Source of the DNA: JANNOG01 sp050329415
GTDB lineage: Bacteria; Actinomycetota; Actinomycetes; Actinomycetales; JBBAYJ01
Reading direction: 5' to 3'
NCBI GenBank assembly: GCA_050329415.1
Contig: JBHJOS010000015.1
Location: forward strand, 1 to 64,000
Length of the DNA stretch: 64,000 nucleotides
The translations under genes and the position numbers were made by a program. Of the stretch, positions 7,908-16,731 are shown in pieces; the stretch's first letter is position 1, and each line of letters opens with the position of its first letter. Under the pieces are notes generated by a model. The model saw only the letters and a list, made by a program, of their open reading frames with translations, was not told the DNA's origin and ran no database searches.

Positions 7908-8317
7908 GCCCGGACCTCCAGCCCGGCCTCGGCGTCTGCCCGGACCAGGCCGAGCAGCGAGAGCTTGCTCACCATGTCCTCCGTGGTGAAGGGCTTGATG
8001 ACGTACTCGTGGGCGCCGGCGGCGAGGGCGCGGACGATCTGACCGTGCTCGCTCTCGGTGGTCACCATCACGAGAGTGAGGTCGGTCCAGGCACCGGAGT
8101 CCCGGACCCGGGTGACGAAGGTCAGTCCATCCATCACCGGCATGTTCCAGTCCACGGTGGCGAGGACGGGCGGGGTCCCGGCAGCGGCGAGGCGGTCGAG
8201 CTGGGCCAGGGCCTCCTCGCCGTGCTCCGCCTCGACGGGGTCGAGGCCGCACTTCCGGAGGACGGATCCGACGATGCGCCGCATCGTCCTGGAATCGTCG
8301 ATCACGAGAGCATGCAT
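7904..8317 (-). CDS. cheY: CheY-like single-domain response regulator (1)
   Basis: A 137-residue receiver domain. Acidic residues are in LVIDDSR, phospho-acceptor Asp56 is in TVDWNMPVMDG, the Thr position is in MVTTES, and Lys108 is in YVIKPF. The C-terminal extension after residue 120 is short and has no output domain. ATG start at 8317 has GGAGGT upstream, inside the very end of cheR (2 bp gap). Its stop overlaps the ATG of the CheX-like gene. The likely phosphodonor is the CheA encoded upstream. Confidence 0.92.
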   Translation of the reverse strand: MHALVIDDSRTMRRIVGSVLRKCGLDPVEAEHGEEALAQLDRLAAAGTPPVLATVDWNMPVMDGLTFVTRVRDSGAWTDLTLVMVTTESEHGQIVRALAAGAHEYVIKPFTTEDMVSKLSLLGLVRADAEAGLEVRA

Positions 8318-8319
8318 GG

Positions 8320-9291
8320 TCAGCGACCTCCGCGCTGATAATGGGGCGAGGGGAGCGGTCGTCGAGGGGCCGGGGGGACCGGCGTCGAGGGTCGGGCACC
8401 GTTCGTGGCGAGTGCGGGGACGACGGCGGTCGCAACCCCTCCGGCACCGGCGAGGCGCCAGGCCGGGGCCCCCGCGACCACCTCGCGCTGCCAGGTGTCG
8501 CCGAGGCCGATGGTGGTCTCGGCGCCGCCCAGCAGGAGGTACCCGTCCGGGCGCAGGACCCCGCGGACCCGGTCGAGGACCGCACCCTTGGTCGGGGGAT
8601 CGAAGTAGATGAGGACGTTGCGCAGCAGGACGACGTCGAAGCGGCCGAGCGGCGGGAACGGGCGGGCGAGGTTGAGGCGGTCCCACCGGACCATGTCCCG
8701 CAGTTCGGGGAGGACCTCCCACTCGGTCCCCGCCCGGCGCATCCACTTCACCAGCAGCGGCGCGGGCAGGCCCCGGTTGACCTCGAGCTGGCTGTACCGG
8801 CCGGCGCGGGCGCGGGCGAGGATCTCGCCCGACAGGTCCGTGCCGAGGATCTCGACCCGCCAGCCGGCCGGGACCACGTCACGGCACACCATGGCGACGG
8901 AGTAGGCCTCCTGCCCGCTGGAGCAGGCGGCCGACCAGATCCGCAGGGTCCGTTCGGCGGCCCGCTCCCGGACGAGCGCGGGCAGGATCTGACGACGCAG
9001 GGCCTCGAACGGCCCGCCGTCGCGGAACCACGACGTCTCGTTGGTCGTGAGGGCGTCGACGATCCCCGCCTGGGCGGCCCGGTCACCACGCTGGGCGGCC
9101 CTGACGACGGCGGCGGCGTCCGGCATTCCGAGCCGTCGGCTCAGTGCCCCGAGCCGGGAGTCGACGAGGTAGTCCTTGCCGTCCAGGACGATCGCGGCCT
9201 CGCGGCGGACCAGGTCGGCGACCCAGGTCGTGGCAGTGGCGTCGAGCGAGCCCGCCGACGTGCCGGGCGGGCCGACGGACACCGACGTCAT
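8320..9291 (-). CDS. cheR: CheR chemoreceptor methyltransferase
   Basis: A 323-residue SAM-dependent glutamate methyltransferase that in known systems methylates chemoreceptors for adaptation. Visible motifs are TTNETSWFRD in the N-terminal CheR domain, then WSAACSSGQEAYSVAM (SAM loop), EILGTDLSGEIL, and FDVVLLRNVLIYFD. The last ~40 residues are Pro/Arg-rich. ATG overlaps the cheB stop by 4 bp (ATGA). No chemoreceptor is encoded in the window, so its substrate must be elsewhere. Confidence 0.95.
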   Translation of the reverse strand: MTSVSVGPPGTSAGSLDATATTWVADLVRREAAIVLDGKDYLVDSRLGALSRRLGMPDAAAVVRAAQRGDRAAQAGIVDALTTNETSWFRDGGPFEALRRQILPALVRERAAERTLRIWSAACSSGQEAYSVAMVCRDVVPAGWRVEILGTDLSGEILARARAGRYSQLEVNRGLPAPLLVKWMRRAGTEWEVLPELRDMVRWDRLNLARPFPPLGRFDVVLLRNVLIYFDPPTKGAVLDRVRGVLRPDGYLLLGGAETTIGLGDTWQREVVAGAPAWRLAGAGGVATAVVPALATNGARPSTPVPPAPRRPLPSPHYQRGGR

Positions 9292-10451
9292 CGGGCGACC
9301 TGCCGTTCGAGCGGCAGCCGGGTCGGCGAGGCGCCACGGCCGCCGGGGCGACCCACTGCCCGGACGATGGCCGGGGACACGCCGTCCAGGGGCAGCACCT
9401 CCTCGACCGCGGTGGCGGCGACGACGGCCCCCGGCATTCCCCAGACGACGCTGGTGGCCTGGTCCTGGACCCATACCCGGCCCCCGGCCGCGGCCACCCG
9501 GGCCGCGCCCTCGGCTCCGTCCGCCCCCATGCCGGTGAGCACGACGACCAGCGCCGCGGACCCGACCGCTGCGGGCAGGGACCGGAACAGCACGTCGACC
9601 GAGGGACGGCAGGAATGGACCGGGGGATCGTCGGTCAGGCGCGCCGTGAGCGCTGCGCCGGACCGCAGGACGACGAGATGACGGCCGCCCGGGGCGATCG
9701 TCACCGTCCCGGGCTCGAGGACATCACCGTCGGTGGCCTCCCGGACCCGCAGGGCAGCGCCGGCGTCGAGGCGATGGGCGAGCATCCGGGTGAACATCGC
9801 CGGCATGTGCTGCGTGACCACCACCGGCACCGCCAGGTCACCGGGCAGCGCGGCCAGGACCCGGCCGAGCGCCTCCGGTCCTCCCGTGGACGACCCGATC
9901 GCGACCAGGCGCGGCGGGCCGGAGGGCACCGGACGGGGGACGGGTACCCCTCCGCGCCCGGCGGCACGCGGCCACTGTGCGGACGTCGGCCGCCCCGACG
10001 GTGCCATCGACAGCGGAACCGGACCGGTGGCGGTCGGAGGCGTCGTGAGGGCGACGACCTTGCCGATGAGGTCGCGCCGGATGGTCTCGAGCGAGGCGGC
10101 CAGGGAGTGCGCCTGCGCGGGCTTGGTGACGAACTCGGTGGCCCCCGCCGCGAAGGCGTCGAGGGTTGCCTTGGCACCGGCCTCGGTGAGGGTGGAGAAC
10201 ATGATGACCGGCACCCGGGGATCGAATCGGCGCAACTCGCGCAGGGCGGCGATCCCGTCGAGGACCGGCATCTCGATGTCCATGGTCACGAGGTCCGGGC
10301 GCATCTCGCGGACGAGCGTGACCCCCTCCCGGCCGTTCGTGGCCGTTCGGACCTCGCCGATCCGCGGGTCGCTGCGGAGGGTGTCGGCGACGAGCCGCCG
10401 CACGACGACCGAGTCGTCGACGACGGCGATCCTCAACCTGCCTGCGGTCAC
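9288..10451 (-). CDS. cheB: CheB protein-glutamate methylesterase
   Basis: A 387-residue two-domain enzyme: a receiver domain (residues 6-120, phospho-acceptor Asp58 in VTMDIEMPVLDG) and a CheB methylesterase domain. The catalytic Ser is in AIGSSTGGPEAL, with VTQHMPAMFT and LTGMGADGAEG further on. It reverses CheR methylation when phosphorylated by CheA. GTG 10451 is preferred because GGAGG lies nine bases upstream; an in-frame GTG six bases earlier is too close to it. It precedes cheR with a 4-bp overlap. Confidence 0.95.
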   Translation of the reverse strand: MTAGRLRIAVVDDSVVVRRLVADTLRSDPRIGEVRTATNGREGVTLVREMRPDLVTMDIEMPVLDGIAALRELRRFDPRVPVIMFSTLTEAGAKATLDAFAAGATEFVTKPAQAHSLAASLETIRRDLIGKVVALTTPPTATGPVPLSMAPSGRPTSAQWPRAAGRGGVPVPRPVPSGPPRLVAIGSSTGGPEALGRVLAALPGDLAVPVVVTQHMPAMFTRMLAHRLDAGAALRVREATDGDVLEPGTVTIAPGGRHLVVLRSGAALTARLTDDPPVHSCRPSVDVLFRSLPAAVGSAALVVVLTGMGADGAEGAARVAAAGGRVWVQDQATSVVWGMPGAVVAATAVEEVLPLDGVSPAIVRAVGRPGGRGASPTRLPLERQVAR

Positions 10452-10564
10452 GCTCACCTGCCTCCGCCTGCCGCCCCGGACGGGCGGGCTCACCGTCTGG
10501 ATCGGCGGGAGCAGGCCCCGACTTGACGCGTCCGGGGAGACCGGTGAGCGGGAGGGCCGGTGGG

Positions 10565-11413
10565 TCAGCCCTCGCCGGTCAGGACGCGGTGCTCGGTGTC
10601 CGGCAACAGGTCCGGGACGAGGCGGGCGACGATCCTGCCCGACAGCGAGTTCCACACCCCCGCGGCGCAGTCGTCGGCCGTGAAACCCGCCCGGGCCAGA
10701 GCAGCGACACCCATCATGTGGGCCGCGGCCGCCGGGCGGGTGCGCCCACTGAGCTCGACCGCCCACGAGGCGACGTGCATGGCCCGCGACCACTGCCCCA
10801 CCGCAGGCCGGGTCATGGCGGACCGCAGCCGGTAGGGGTCCCGGTCCCCTCCCCCGGCCCGCACCCCATCGAGCAGGTCACGGACGTCGCCGCCGTACGG
10901 GCCGAGGTCGGGCGGCGGCGGCGGCACGGTGGCCCGGACCGCGTGGGCGAGGGCCGCGACATCGACGTCCGACCGGCCGGGGGCGAGAACGGCAGCCAGT
11001 ACCGCGTCCGCCAGCCGCCGCGTCGCCCGGCCCCGGACCGCCCCGTCGAGGTCGGCGGCGAGGTGACCGAGGCCGTCCCGGTGCAGCAGGTCGAGCAGGT
11101 CACCGGGGCCACCGAACCGCAGCGCCCGGACCCGGCGGGAGACGGTGGCGAGCTCCCCGGCCAGGTCGACGGGAGGGCCTGCGGGGCCGGCGTGGTCCCG
11201 GAGGTCGACGATCGCCACCGCCTGCGCGGCCTCGACGAGGGCGACCGCCCGGGCCCGGACGCGCGGCGGCGCTGCGGGCCGCATCGCCAGGTGACGGGCG
11301 TACCGCAGGTCGGCGGCCAGGGCGGACAGCAGCACCGTGGACACCGCCGCCCCGGTCGAGCTGCGGGCCAGGTCGTACCCCAGCGCACTGGCCCCGGTCC
11401 AGGTGTACGGCAC
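10565..11413 (-). CDS. Unknown Ala-rich protein inside the chemosensory operon
   Basis: A 282-residue protein I do not recognise. It is Ala/Arg/Leu-rich, probably all-helical, with no signal peptide or membrane segment. A Pro run (PPPPPD) near residue 165 separates two helical halves; the C-terminal half has WSRAMHVASWAVELSG and AHMMGVAALARAGF. It lies between cheW and cheB, where other systems often encode an adaptor or receptor-modifying protein. A TANNNT-like box (GATAGT) is six bases before its GTG start, so it may also have its own leaderless transcript. Function unknown. Confidence 0.7.
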   Translation of the reverse strand: MPYTWTGASALGYDLARSSTGAAVSTVLLSALAADLRYARHLAMRPAAPPRVRARAVALVEAAQAVAIVDLRDHAGPAGPPVDLAGELATVSRRVRALRFGGPGDLLDLLHRDGLGHLAADLDGAVRGRATRRLADAVLAAVLAPGRSDVDVAALAHAVRATVPPPPPDLGPYGGDVRDLLDGVRAGGGDRDPYRLRSAMTRPAVGQWSRAMHVASWAVELSGRTRPAAAAHMMGVAALARAGFTADDCAAGVWNSLSGRIVARLVPDLLPDTEHRVLTGEG

Positions 11414-11419
11414 CGGGTC

Positions 11420-11425
11420 ACTATC
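11420..11425 (-). promoter_or_regulatory. Candidate -10 box (GATAGT) for a leaderless transcript of the unknown che-operon gene
   Basis: On the minus strand GATAGT is followed by six bases and then the GTG start at 11413. The spacing places the transcription start at the start codon. No clear -35 element is visible. Confidence 0.4.
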
Positions 11426-11477
11426 GCGGCCGGGGGGGTGTCCCGCCGCCCGCCGCCCGGGTGAGTCGCGCGCCGCC

Positions 11478-11960
11478 TCAGGCCGCGCCGGCGAGGCTCA
11501 CGGCAGCCGCCGGGTCGAGGACCAGGAGCAGTTCGGCGTCCAGCGTGCCGGTCGCCACCAGGTGCTCGGCGATGGCGGGGTCCACGGTCGAGGGGACGGG
11601 CGCGTGATCGGCCGCCGGGAGAGTGACGACGGCGTCGATCGCATCGACGAGCAGGCTGACCGCCTCAGGACCGGTCCGGACGACGACGTTCATGCGGCGC
11701 TCGGACCGAGGCAACCCGAGCTTCATGCCGAGGTCGATGGCCGTGACGATCTGGCCTCGCAGGTTGATGAGGCCCCGGACCTCGGGCGGCGCGAGCGGCA
11801 CCGGGGTCACGGCCTGCTCGCGCAGCACCTCCTGGACCACGCCGGCGTCGATCCCGAGGTACAGGCCGTCGATCCGGAACGTGCAGTACATGGTGGCGTC
11901 GGCGGCGAGCCCGGAGGTCGCGGCCAGGGCTGCGGGGGCGGGGGCAGAGGCGTCAGACAC
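11478..11960 (-). CDS. cheW: CheW-type coupling protein
   Basis: A 160-residue protein with a ~25-residue leader and one CheW domain. CheW links chemoreceptors to the CheA kinase. Diagnostic residues are TFRIDGLYLGIDAGVVQEVL, PLAPPEVRGLINLRGQIVTAIDL and the late LLVDAIDAVVTLP. GTG 11960 overlaps the end of cheA by 8 bp, with GGAG in the cheA tail as ribosome binding site. With the two CheW-like domains of CheA this supplies three CheW-fold modules. Confidence 0.93.
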   Translation of the reverse strand: MSDASAPAPAALAATSGLAADATMYCTFRIDGLYLGIDAGVVQEVLREQAVTPVPLAPPEVRGLINLRGQIVTAIDLGMKLGLPRSERRMNVVVRTGPEAVSLLVDAIDAVVTLPAADHAPVPSTVDPAIAEHLVATGTLDAELLLVLDPAAAVSLAGAA

Positions 11961-14385
11961 CGAGCATCTCCGGGGTGACGTAGGGCAGGTGGTCAATGTC
12001 GAGCACCTCGGTGACACGGCCGTCGACGACAATGCTGCCCAGGGTTCCGGGCCGGGTGCCGACGGTCGAGGCGGACATCGGGACGACGACGATGTCGACC
12101 ACCTCGGCGACCTTGAGGCCGACCGGGCGGCCCTGTGCCCGGCAGACCACGACCGCGGTGGTGGGCTCCTCGACGCTCTCGATGTCCGGTGCCCCGTCCT
12201 GGAAGGGGATGTGACCCGACATGCCGTAGCCGGCGTTCCCGCCGGCCAGGTCGACGACCGGCAGCAGGTCGCCGTGGTACTGCATGACCGTGAAGTCGCC
12301 GAGTCGCTCGAAGGCCGACTCGCGGGCCTCCTCCAGCCGGTCCACGGTGGCCAGCGGGACCGCGCACATCGCGTGAGCCTCCGTCCGCAGCACCACGTAG
12401 CTGCCTTCGCCTTCACCTCCGGTTCGGCCCGCCGCCGCGACGAGGTCGCCGCGAGCGGCGAGCTCGGCGGCAGTGCCGGCGATCCGGCCCTCGGCCGACA
12501 GGCCCGGAACGTCGAGGATGAGAGCCACCCGGCCGTCGCCCATGACGGCGGCGCCGGCGAACACGCCGATCCCGGACAACGCGTTGCCGAGCGGCTTCAC
12601 GACGATCTCCTGGGTGTCCAGGACTTCGTCGACGACGAGCCCGAACTCGGTGGCGTCCGCCCGCAGCACCGCGACCGTCCGCTGCCGGTCCGCGCCCGAC
12701 GGGTCGGCGTCGCCCTGGTACTCCGCACCGTCCATCCGGAGCACCCGGGCGAGATCCACCAGTGGCAGCAGCTTGCCGCGCAGCCGGTGCACCGGGGACC
12801 CGGCCACGTACTCGACCCCGCGGGTGGGGTCCTCAGGGTCCATCCGGACCAACTCGAGAAGCTGGGCCTGCGGGATGGCGTAGCGCTGGCTGCCCTGCCG
12901 GACGACGAGAGCGGGGATGATGGCGAGGGTCAACGGGATCGTCACCCGCACGGTGGAACCCCGGCCCACCTCGCTCTGCAGCTCGACGGTGCCACCGATG
13001 GCTTCGATATTGGTCCGGACGACATCCATGCCGACGCCGCGACCGGACACGTTGGTCACGCTGGCCGCCGTCGAGAAGCCGGGGCGGAAGACGAGGTCGA
13101 TGATCTCCGAGACGGTCATGGTGCGGGCCTCGGCCGCCGAGACCAGCTCACGCTCGACGGCCTTGGCGAGGATCCGCTCGGGATCCATGCCGCGACCGTC
13201 GTCGACGATCTCCATGACGACCTGGCCGGAGGCGTGGTACGCCCGCAGCGTGAGGGTCCCGGTCGGCGACTTGCCAGCCTCCCGGCGAGCCTCCGGGGTC
13301 TCGATCCCGTGGTCGACGGAGTTGCGGACCAGATGGGTCAGCGGGTCCTTGACCGCGTCCAGCAGGGTGCGGTCCAGCTCGGTCTCGCGACCCACCATGG
13401 CCAGCGTGACCTGCTTGCCGCACTGGGCCGACAGGTCCCGGACCACCCGGGGCAGCTTGGACCACAGGTAGTCCATGGACTGCATGCGGGTCTTCATGAC
13501 GGCTTCCTGCAGCTCGGCCGACACCAGGTCGAGCCGGTGGGCCGAGCGAAGAGCCTCGGCGTCCCCACTGGTCGTCGCCTGCTGGAGGATCTGGTTGCGG
13601 GCCAGCACCAGCTCGCCGACGAGGCGCATGAGCGAGTCGAGGACCACGACGTCCACGCGGATGGAGGAGTCGACCGCACTGCGGCGGGTCGGCTCGGGCT
13701 CGGGCTCCGGCGCCGGCGGCACGCGCGGCGTGGGCACCGCCTGGACAGCAGGCTCGGGGACGGCCGGCTGGTCGCCCGATTCCGGCTGAGCGGGGGTCCC
13801 CGCCTGACCGGTTGTCGTGGGCTGACCGGACGCCGCCGACTCACCCGGCGCCGCCGAATCACCGGGGGCCGCGGGCTCACCCGGCGCCGCCGAATCACCC
13901 GGCACCGCCGGCTCACCCGGCACCGCCGGCTCACCCGGCGTCCCGGGCTGCTCCGGCGCCGAGGCGCTGGGCGCGTCCTCGATCGCGGCACCACCGAAGT
14001 CGGGCGCCCGGGCCGCCTCGATCCGGGCGACGACGTCGACGACGTCGAGTCCCTCGTCCTTCCCGGTCCGCTCGATGATCGACAGCAGGGCTCGGACGGC
14101 GTCCACCATCTGGAGCAGCACGTCCGTGCGGGCCGGGGTGAGGACCAGTTCGCCGTCGCGCATCCTCGCCAGCAGGTTCTCCCCGACGTGGGTCAGCCGC
14201 TCCAGCGCGCCGAAGGCCAGGAAGCCGCTCGTGCCCTTGATGGTGTGGATGGTCCGGAAGATCCCTGCCAGGAGCTCCCGCGACGACGGGCTCGCCTCCA
14301 GCTGCACCAGGTCCCGGTCCAGGCGGTCGAGATTCTCGTGGGACTCCACGAGGAACTCCTCGACGATGCCGTCCAGCTCGTCCAC
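11953..14385 (-). CDS. cheA: CheA chemosensory histidine kinase with two C-terminal CheW-like domains
   Basis: An 810-residue kinase. The HPt domain is at residues 1-110 with phospho-acceptor His47 in FRTIHTIKGTSGF. A ~90-residue Pro/Gly/Ala linker follows, containing six or more copies of a hexapeptide related to PGExA. Then come the dimerisation region (MRLVGELVLARNQIL), the HATPase with VRNSVDHGIE, DDGRGMD and GRGVGMDVV, a first CheW-like domain (AIPQAQLLELVRMD, HRLRGKLLPLVDL) and a second (CAVPLATVDRLEE, GDLLPVVDLAGG). GTG 14385 is chosen because GAGGAGG lies eight bases upstream. It is the first gene of the operon; phosphoryl targets are CheB and the two CheY proteins. Confidence 0.96.
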   Translation of the reverse strand: MDELDGIVEEFLVESHENLDRLDRDLVQLEASPSSRELLAGIFRTIHTIKGTSGFLAFGALERLTHVGENLLARMRDGELVLTPARTDVLLQMVDAVRALLSIIERTGKDEGLDVVDVVARIEAARAPDFGGAAIEDAPSASAPEQPGTPGEPAVPGEPAVPGDSAAPGEPAAPGDSAAPGESAASGQPTTTGQAGTPAQPESGDQPAVPEPAVQAVPTPRVPPAPEPEPEPTRRSAVDSSIRVDVVVLDSLMRLVGELVLARNQILQQATTSGDAEALRSAHRLDLVSAELQEAVMKTRMQSMDYLWSKLPRVVRDLSAQCGKQVTLAMVGRETELDRTLLDAVKDPLTHLVRNSVDHGIETPEARREAGKSPTGTLTLRAYHASGQVVMEIVDDGRGMDPERILAKAVERELVSAAEARTMTVSEIIDLVFRPGFSTAASVTNVSGRGVGMDVVRTNIEAIGGTVELQSEVGRGSTVRVTIPLTLAIIPALVVRQGSQRYAIPQAQLLELVRMDPEDPTRGVEYVAGSPVHRLRGKLLPLVDLARVLRMDGAEYQGDADPSGADRQRTVAVLRADATEFGLVVDEVLDTQEIVVKPLGNALSGIGVFAGAAVMGDGRVALILDVPGLSAEGRIAGTAAELAARGDLVAAAGRTGGEGEGSYVVLRTEAHAMCAVPLATVDRLEEARESAFERLGDFTVMQYHGDLLPVVDLAGGNAGYGMSGHIPFQDGAPDIESVEEPTTAVVVCRAQGRPVGLKVAEVVDIVVVPMSASTVGTRPGTLGSIVVDGRVTEVLDIDHLPYVTPEMLGV

Positions 14386-14529
14386 GCGCGCGCCTCCTCG
14401 GTCGGCGCGGGGACCCGCCGCCGTCAGGGGAGTCATCGGCGCTGGGGAGCTGGCCTTGAGTGCAGCCCGAGCGGCCGTCGCCACCTCGTGTGCATACCGT
14501 TCGGTTGACGAATTGGCTAAGCTGAGGTG

Positions 14530-14769
14530 ATGAGCACTCAGATCGCCATCCGGCTCGACGACGACGACCTGGATGCCCTGGACCGCGAGGTTCGGGAGGG
14601 GCGGGCGAGGAGCCGGTCCGAGGCCCTGCGCCGCGGGATCGGGCACCTCCGGCGACAGCAGCGCTACCGCCACGACGAAGAGGTCCTGGTGGACCTGGCC
14701 CGTCGACAGGAGTCGGTCTACCCGGACCTCGACGGGCTGCTCGACCTTCCGCACCCTGCTCTCGACTGA
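14530..14769 (+). CDS. Ribbon-helix-helix antitoxin
   Basis: A 79-residue protein whose N-terminal half (TQIAIRLDDDDLDALDREV then SRSEALRRGI) is a ribbon-helix-helix DNA-binding domain of the CopG/MetJ type. The acidic C-terminal half would wrap the toxin. Its TGA overlaps the ATG of the MazF-like gene, so the pair is translationally coupled. A start at ATG 14530 is chosen; a GTG three bases earlier is equally in frame. The -10-like box TAAGCT at 14518-14523 would give a leaderless or near-leaderless mRNA. It likely represses its own operon. Confidence 0.8.
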   Translation: MSTQIAIRLDDDDLDALDREVREGRARSRSEALRRGIGHLRRQQRYRHDEEVLVDLARRQESVYPDLDGLLDLPHPALD

Positions 14770-15074
14770 TGCGGACGATCGCCTCGGTCCAGCTCGACAA
14801 GCGAGGCCCCGCCCTGATCCTCACGCGAGAAGCCCGTCTGGCCGCGTCGGCATGGGTCACCGTCGCACCGATCACCAGCACGATCCGTGGTCTCAGCACA
14901 GAGGTCCCGGTCGGTGTCCGGAACGGCCTCGACCACGACAGCGTCGTCACGTGCGATCTCGTCACGACCGTCCGGCGGGACGCCGTTCATCGACCCATTG
15001 GGCTGCTCTTCGACGATCAGGAGGCCGAGCTGGCGCGCGCCATCGGCGACGCCTTCGACCTCGCGCTCTCGTGA
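14769..15074 (+). CDS. MazF/PemK-family endoribonuclease toxin
   Basis: A 101-residue protein of MazF size. Features are RGPALILTREARLA near the N-terminus, VAPITSTIRGLSTEVPVG (matching the family PITSTIRG motif), and SVVTCDLVTTVRRD. MazF enzymes cut single-stranded RNA at short sequences. The usual N-terminal GEIWWVD is degenerate here, which may reduce activity or mark a subfamily. It overlaps the antitoxin stop by one base. Confidence 0.82.
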   Translation: MRTIASVQLDKRGPALILTREARLAASAWVTVAPITSTIRGLSTEVPVGVRNGLDHDSVVTCDLVTTVRRDAVHRPIGLLFDDQEAELARAIGDAFDLALS

Positions 15075-15174
15075 CGCCGCCGTCACCGGTGACCTGACCG
15101 CTCCGGAGAACGTCGAAGCGGGAGGTGCAGCCATGGCCCGTGCCTCACGCCCACCAGGCCGAACGGATGGGCCG

Positions 15175-16668
15175 TCAGCGTGCCGGACGCCCGCCGGCCG
15201 TGGCCGGGAGCGCCCCGGGCTCTCCCGGCGGACGGCACTCGTGCAGTCGGCGCGGGATGAACAGTGCCGACAGCCCCCCCGCCACCAGGAGCCCGGTGAC
15301 GACGAGCATGGCCGACCGGTACCCGTCCGTCAGGGCGACCGGGTCCGCGTAGTCGCGGGCGGACAGGCCGACGAGGCTTGGCAGGGCGGCCACCGCGAGC
15401 AGGCCGGCGGCCCGGCTCACCGCGTTGTTGACCCCGGACGCGGTGCCGGCGAGGCGGTCCGGGGCGGCCGCCAGCACGGTCGTCGTCAGTGGGGCGACCA
15501 GCAGGACCAACCCCAGCCCGAACAGCAGGACCCCGGGCAGGATGTCGAGCCAGTAGGAGTCCCCGGCGTCGACGAAGGCCAGCCACGCCGTGCCCGCCGA
15601 GGCGACCAGCGGTCCTGCGGTCAGCGGGATCCGCGGGCCGAGCCGGGTCGTCAGGGCGCCGGCCCGGGCCGAGAGCAGGAGCATGAGGATCGTGGACGGC
15701 AGGCCGGCCAGGCCGGCCACCGACGGCCGGTAGCCGAGGGTCGTCTGCAGCTGGATGACGAGGAAGAAGAACATCGCCCCGAGCGCCGCGTACACACCAA
15801 GGGTGAGGACGTTCGCCACGGTGAATGTCCTGTTGGCGAAAAGCGACGGCGGCACCATGGGGTCCCGGGCCTTCAGCTGCCACCACACGAAGGCCGCCCC
15901 CCCGACCACCGCCACCGCGGCCGCCACCCACACCAGCACACCCGGGCCGTTCGCTCCGTCGGTGGCCTCGGCCCCGCCCTCGCCGCCGAGGCCCACCAGG
16001 GCGTAGGTGAGAGCCGCGAGCGAGACCACGCCGAGGACCGCCCCGAACCAGTCGAGCGTCGCGGCGGCCTCCGGGTCGCGGCTCTCGGGGACGAACCGGT
16101 AGGTGAGCGCAAGGGCCACGGCGGCGAGGGGAACGTTGATCAGGAACACCAAGCGCCAGTCGTACTCCGCGAGCAGCCCACCCAGGGGCGGGCCGATCGC
16201 GGGCGCCAGCGCGCCGATCCCGGCCCACATGCCGATCGCCCGACCGCGGTCGGACGGCACGAAGCTCGCCTGGATGATCGCCAGCGACCCGGGGGTGAGG
16301 AGCGCACCGGCAACCCCCTGGAGGATCCGCGCGGCGATGAGCAGTTCGGGCGTCGGGGCGAACGCACAGGCCGCCGACGTCACGGCGAACGCCACGATGC
16401 CCAGCACGTACACCCGCCGGCGACCGATGTGATCCCCGAGTGAGCCCGCGACGAGGATGAATGCCGCGAGCGTCAGCGAGTACCCGGTGACCACCCACTG
16501 GAGCTCCTGGAACGACGCATCGAGGTCGGCGCCGATGATCGGCAGCGACACGTTGACCACGGTCGCGTCGAGGGAGGCGATGGCGCCGCCGACGATGACG
16601 GCTGCCAGCAGGCCCGTTCCCGCGGGGGTGCCGTAGCGAACGGCGGGCGCCGGGGCGGGAGAGGTCAC
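15175..16668 (-). CDS. MFS drug exporter, DHA2/EmrB-QacA family (14 TM)
   Basis: A 497-residue proton-driven exporter with about 14 hydrophobic helices. The first is followed by the family signature ASLDATVVNVSLP, then LQWVVTGYSLTLAAFILVAG, GDHIGRRRVYVLG, and ARILQGVAGALLTPGSLAII. It probably exports hydrophobic or cationic compounds; the substrate cannot be read. GTG 16668 is chosen because it leaves the normal ~28 residues before the first helix; an in-frame ATG at 16734 is possible but would overlap the toxin promoter of the divergent PIN gene. It lies between two toxin-antitoxin pairs. Confidence 0.9.
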   Translation of the reverse strand: MTSPAPAPAVRYGTPAGTGLLAAVIVGGAIASLDATVVNVSLPIIGADLDASFQELQWVVTGYSLTLAAFILVAGSLGDHIGRRRVYVLGIVAFAVTSAACAFAPTPELLIAARILQGVAGALLTPGSLAIIQASFVPSDRGRAIGMWAGIGALAPAIGPPLGGLLAEYDWRLVFLINVPLAAVALALTYRFVPESRDPEAAATLDWFGAVLGVVSLAALTYALVGLGGEGGAEATDGANGPGVLVWVAAAVAVVGGAAFVWWQLKARDPMVPPSLFANRTFTVANVLTLGVYAALGAMFFFLVIQLQTTLGYRPSVAGLAGLPSTILMLLLSARAGALTTRLGPRIPLTAGPLVASAGTAWLAFVDAGDSYWLDILPGVLLFGLGLVLLVAPLTTTVLAAAPDRLAGTASGVNNAVSRAAGLLAVAALPSLVGLSARDYADPVALTDGYRSAMLVVTGLLVAGGLSALFIPRRLHECRPPGEPGALPATAGGRPAR

Positions 16669-16731
16669 CTCGCGAGCCTTCCCTGCCGGGGTGTCGAGTT
16701 CAAGGGGCGAAAGACGTGGGCGTGAGTGTGT

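Noticed and set aside
14434..14436. ATG start for cheA
   Set aside because: In frame but without a ribosome binding site; GTG 14385 has GAGGAGG at ideal distance and begins the HPt domain.
11623..14508. Long open frame antisense to cheA, over 950 codons
   Set aside because: High GC makes antisense frames open. The minus strand encodes an intact CheA with all motifs; the plus frame has no domain.
15083..16498. Alternative minus-strand frame over the MFS gene
   Set aside because: Arg/Gly-rich shadow; the other frame encodes a complete 14-helix transporter.
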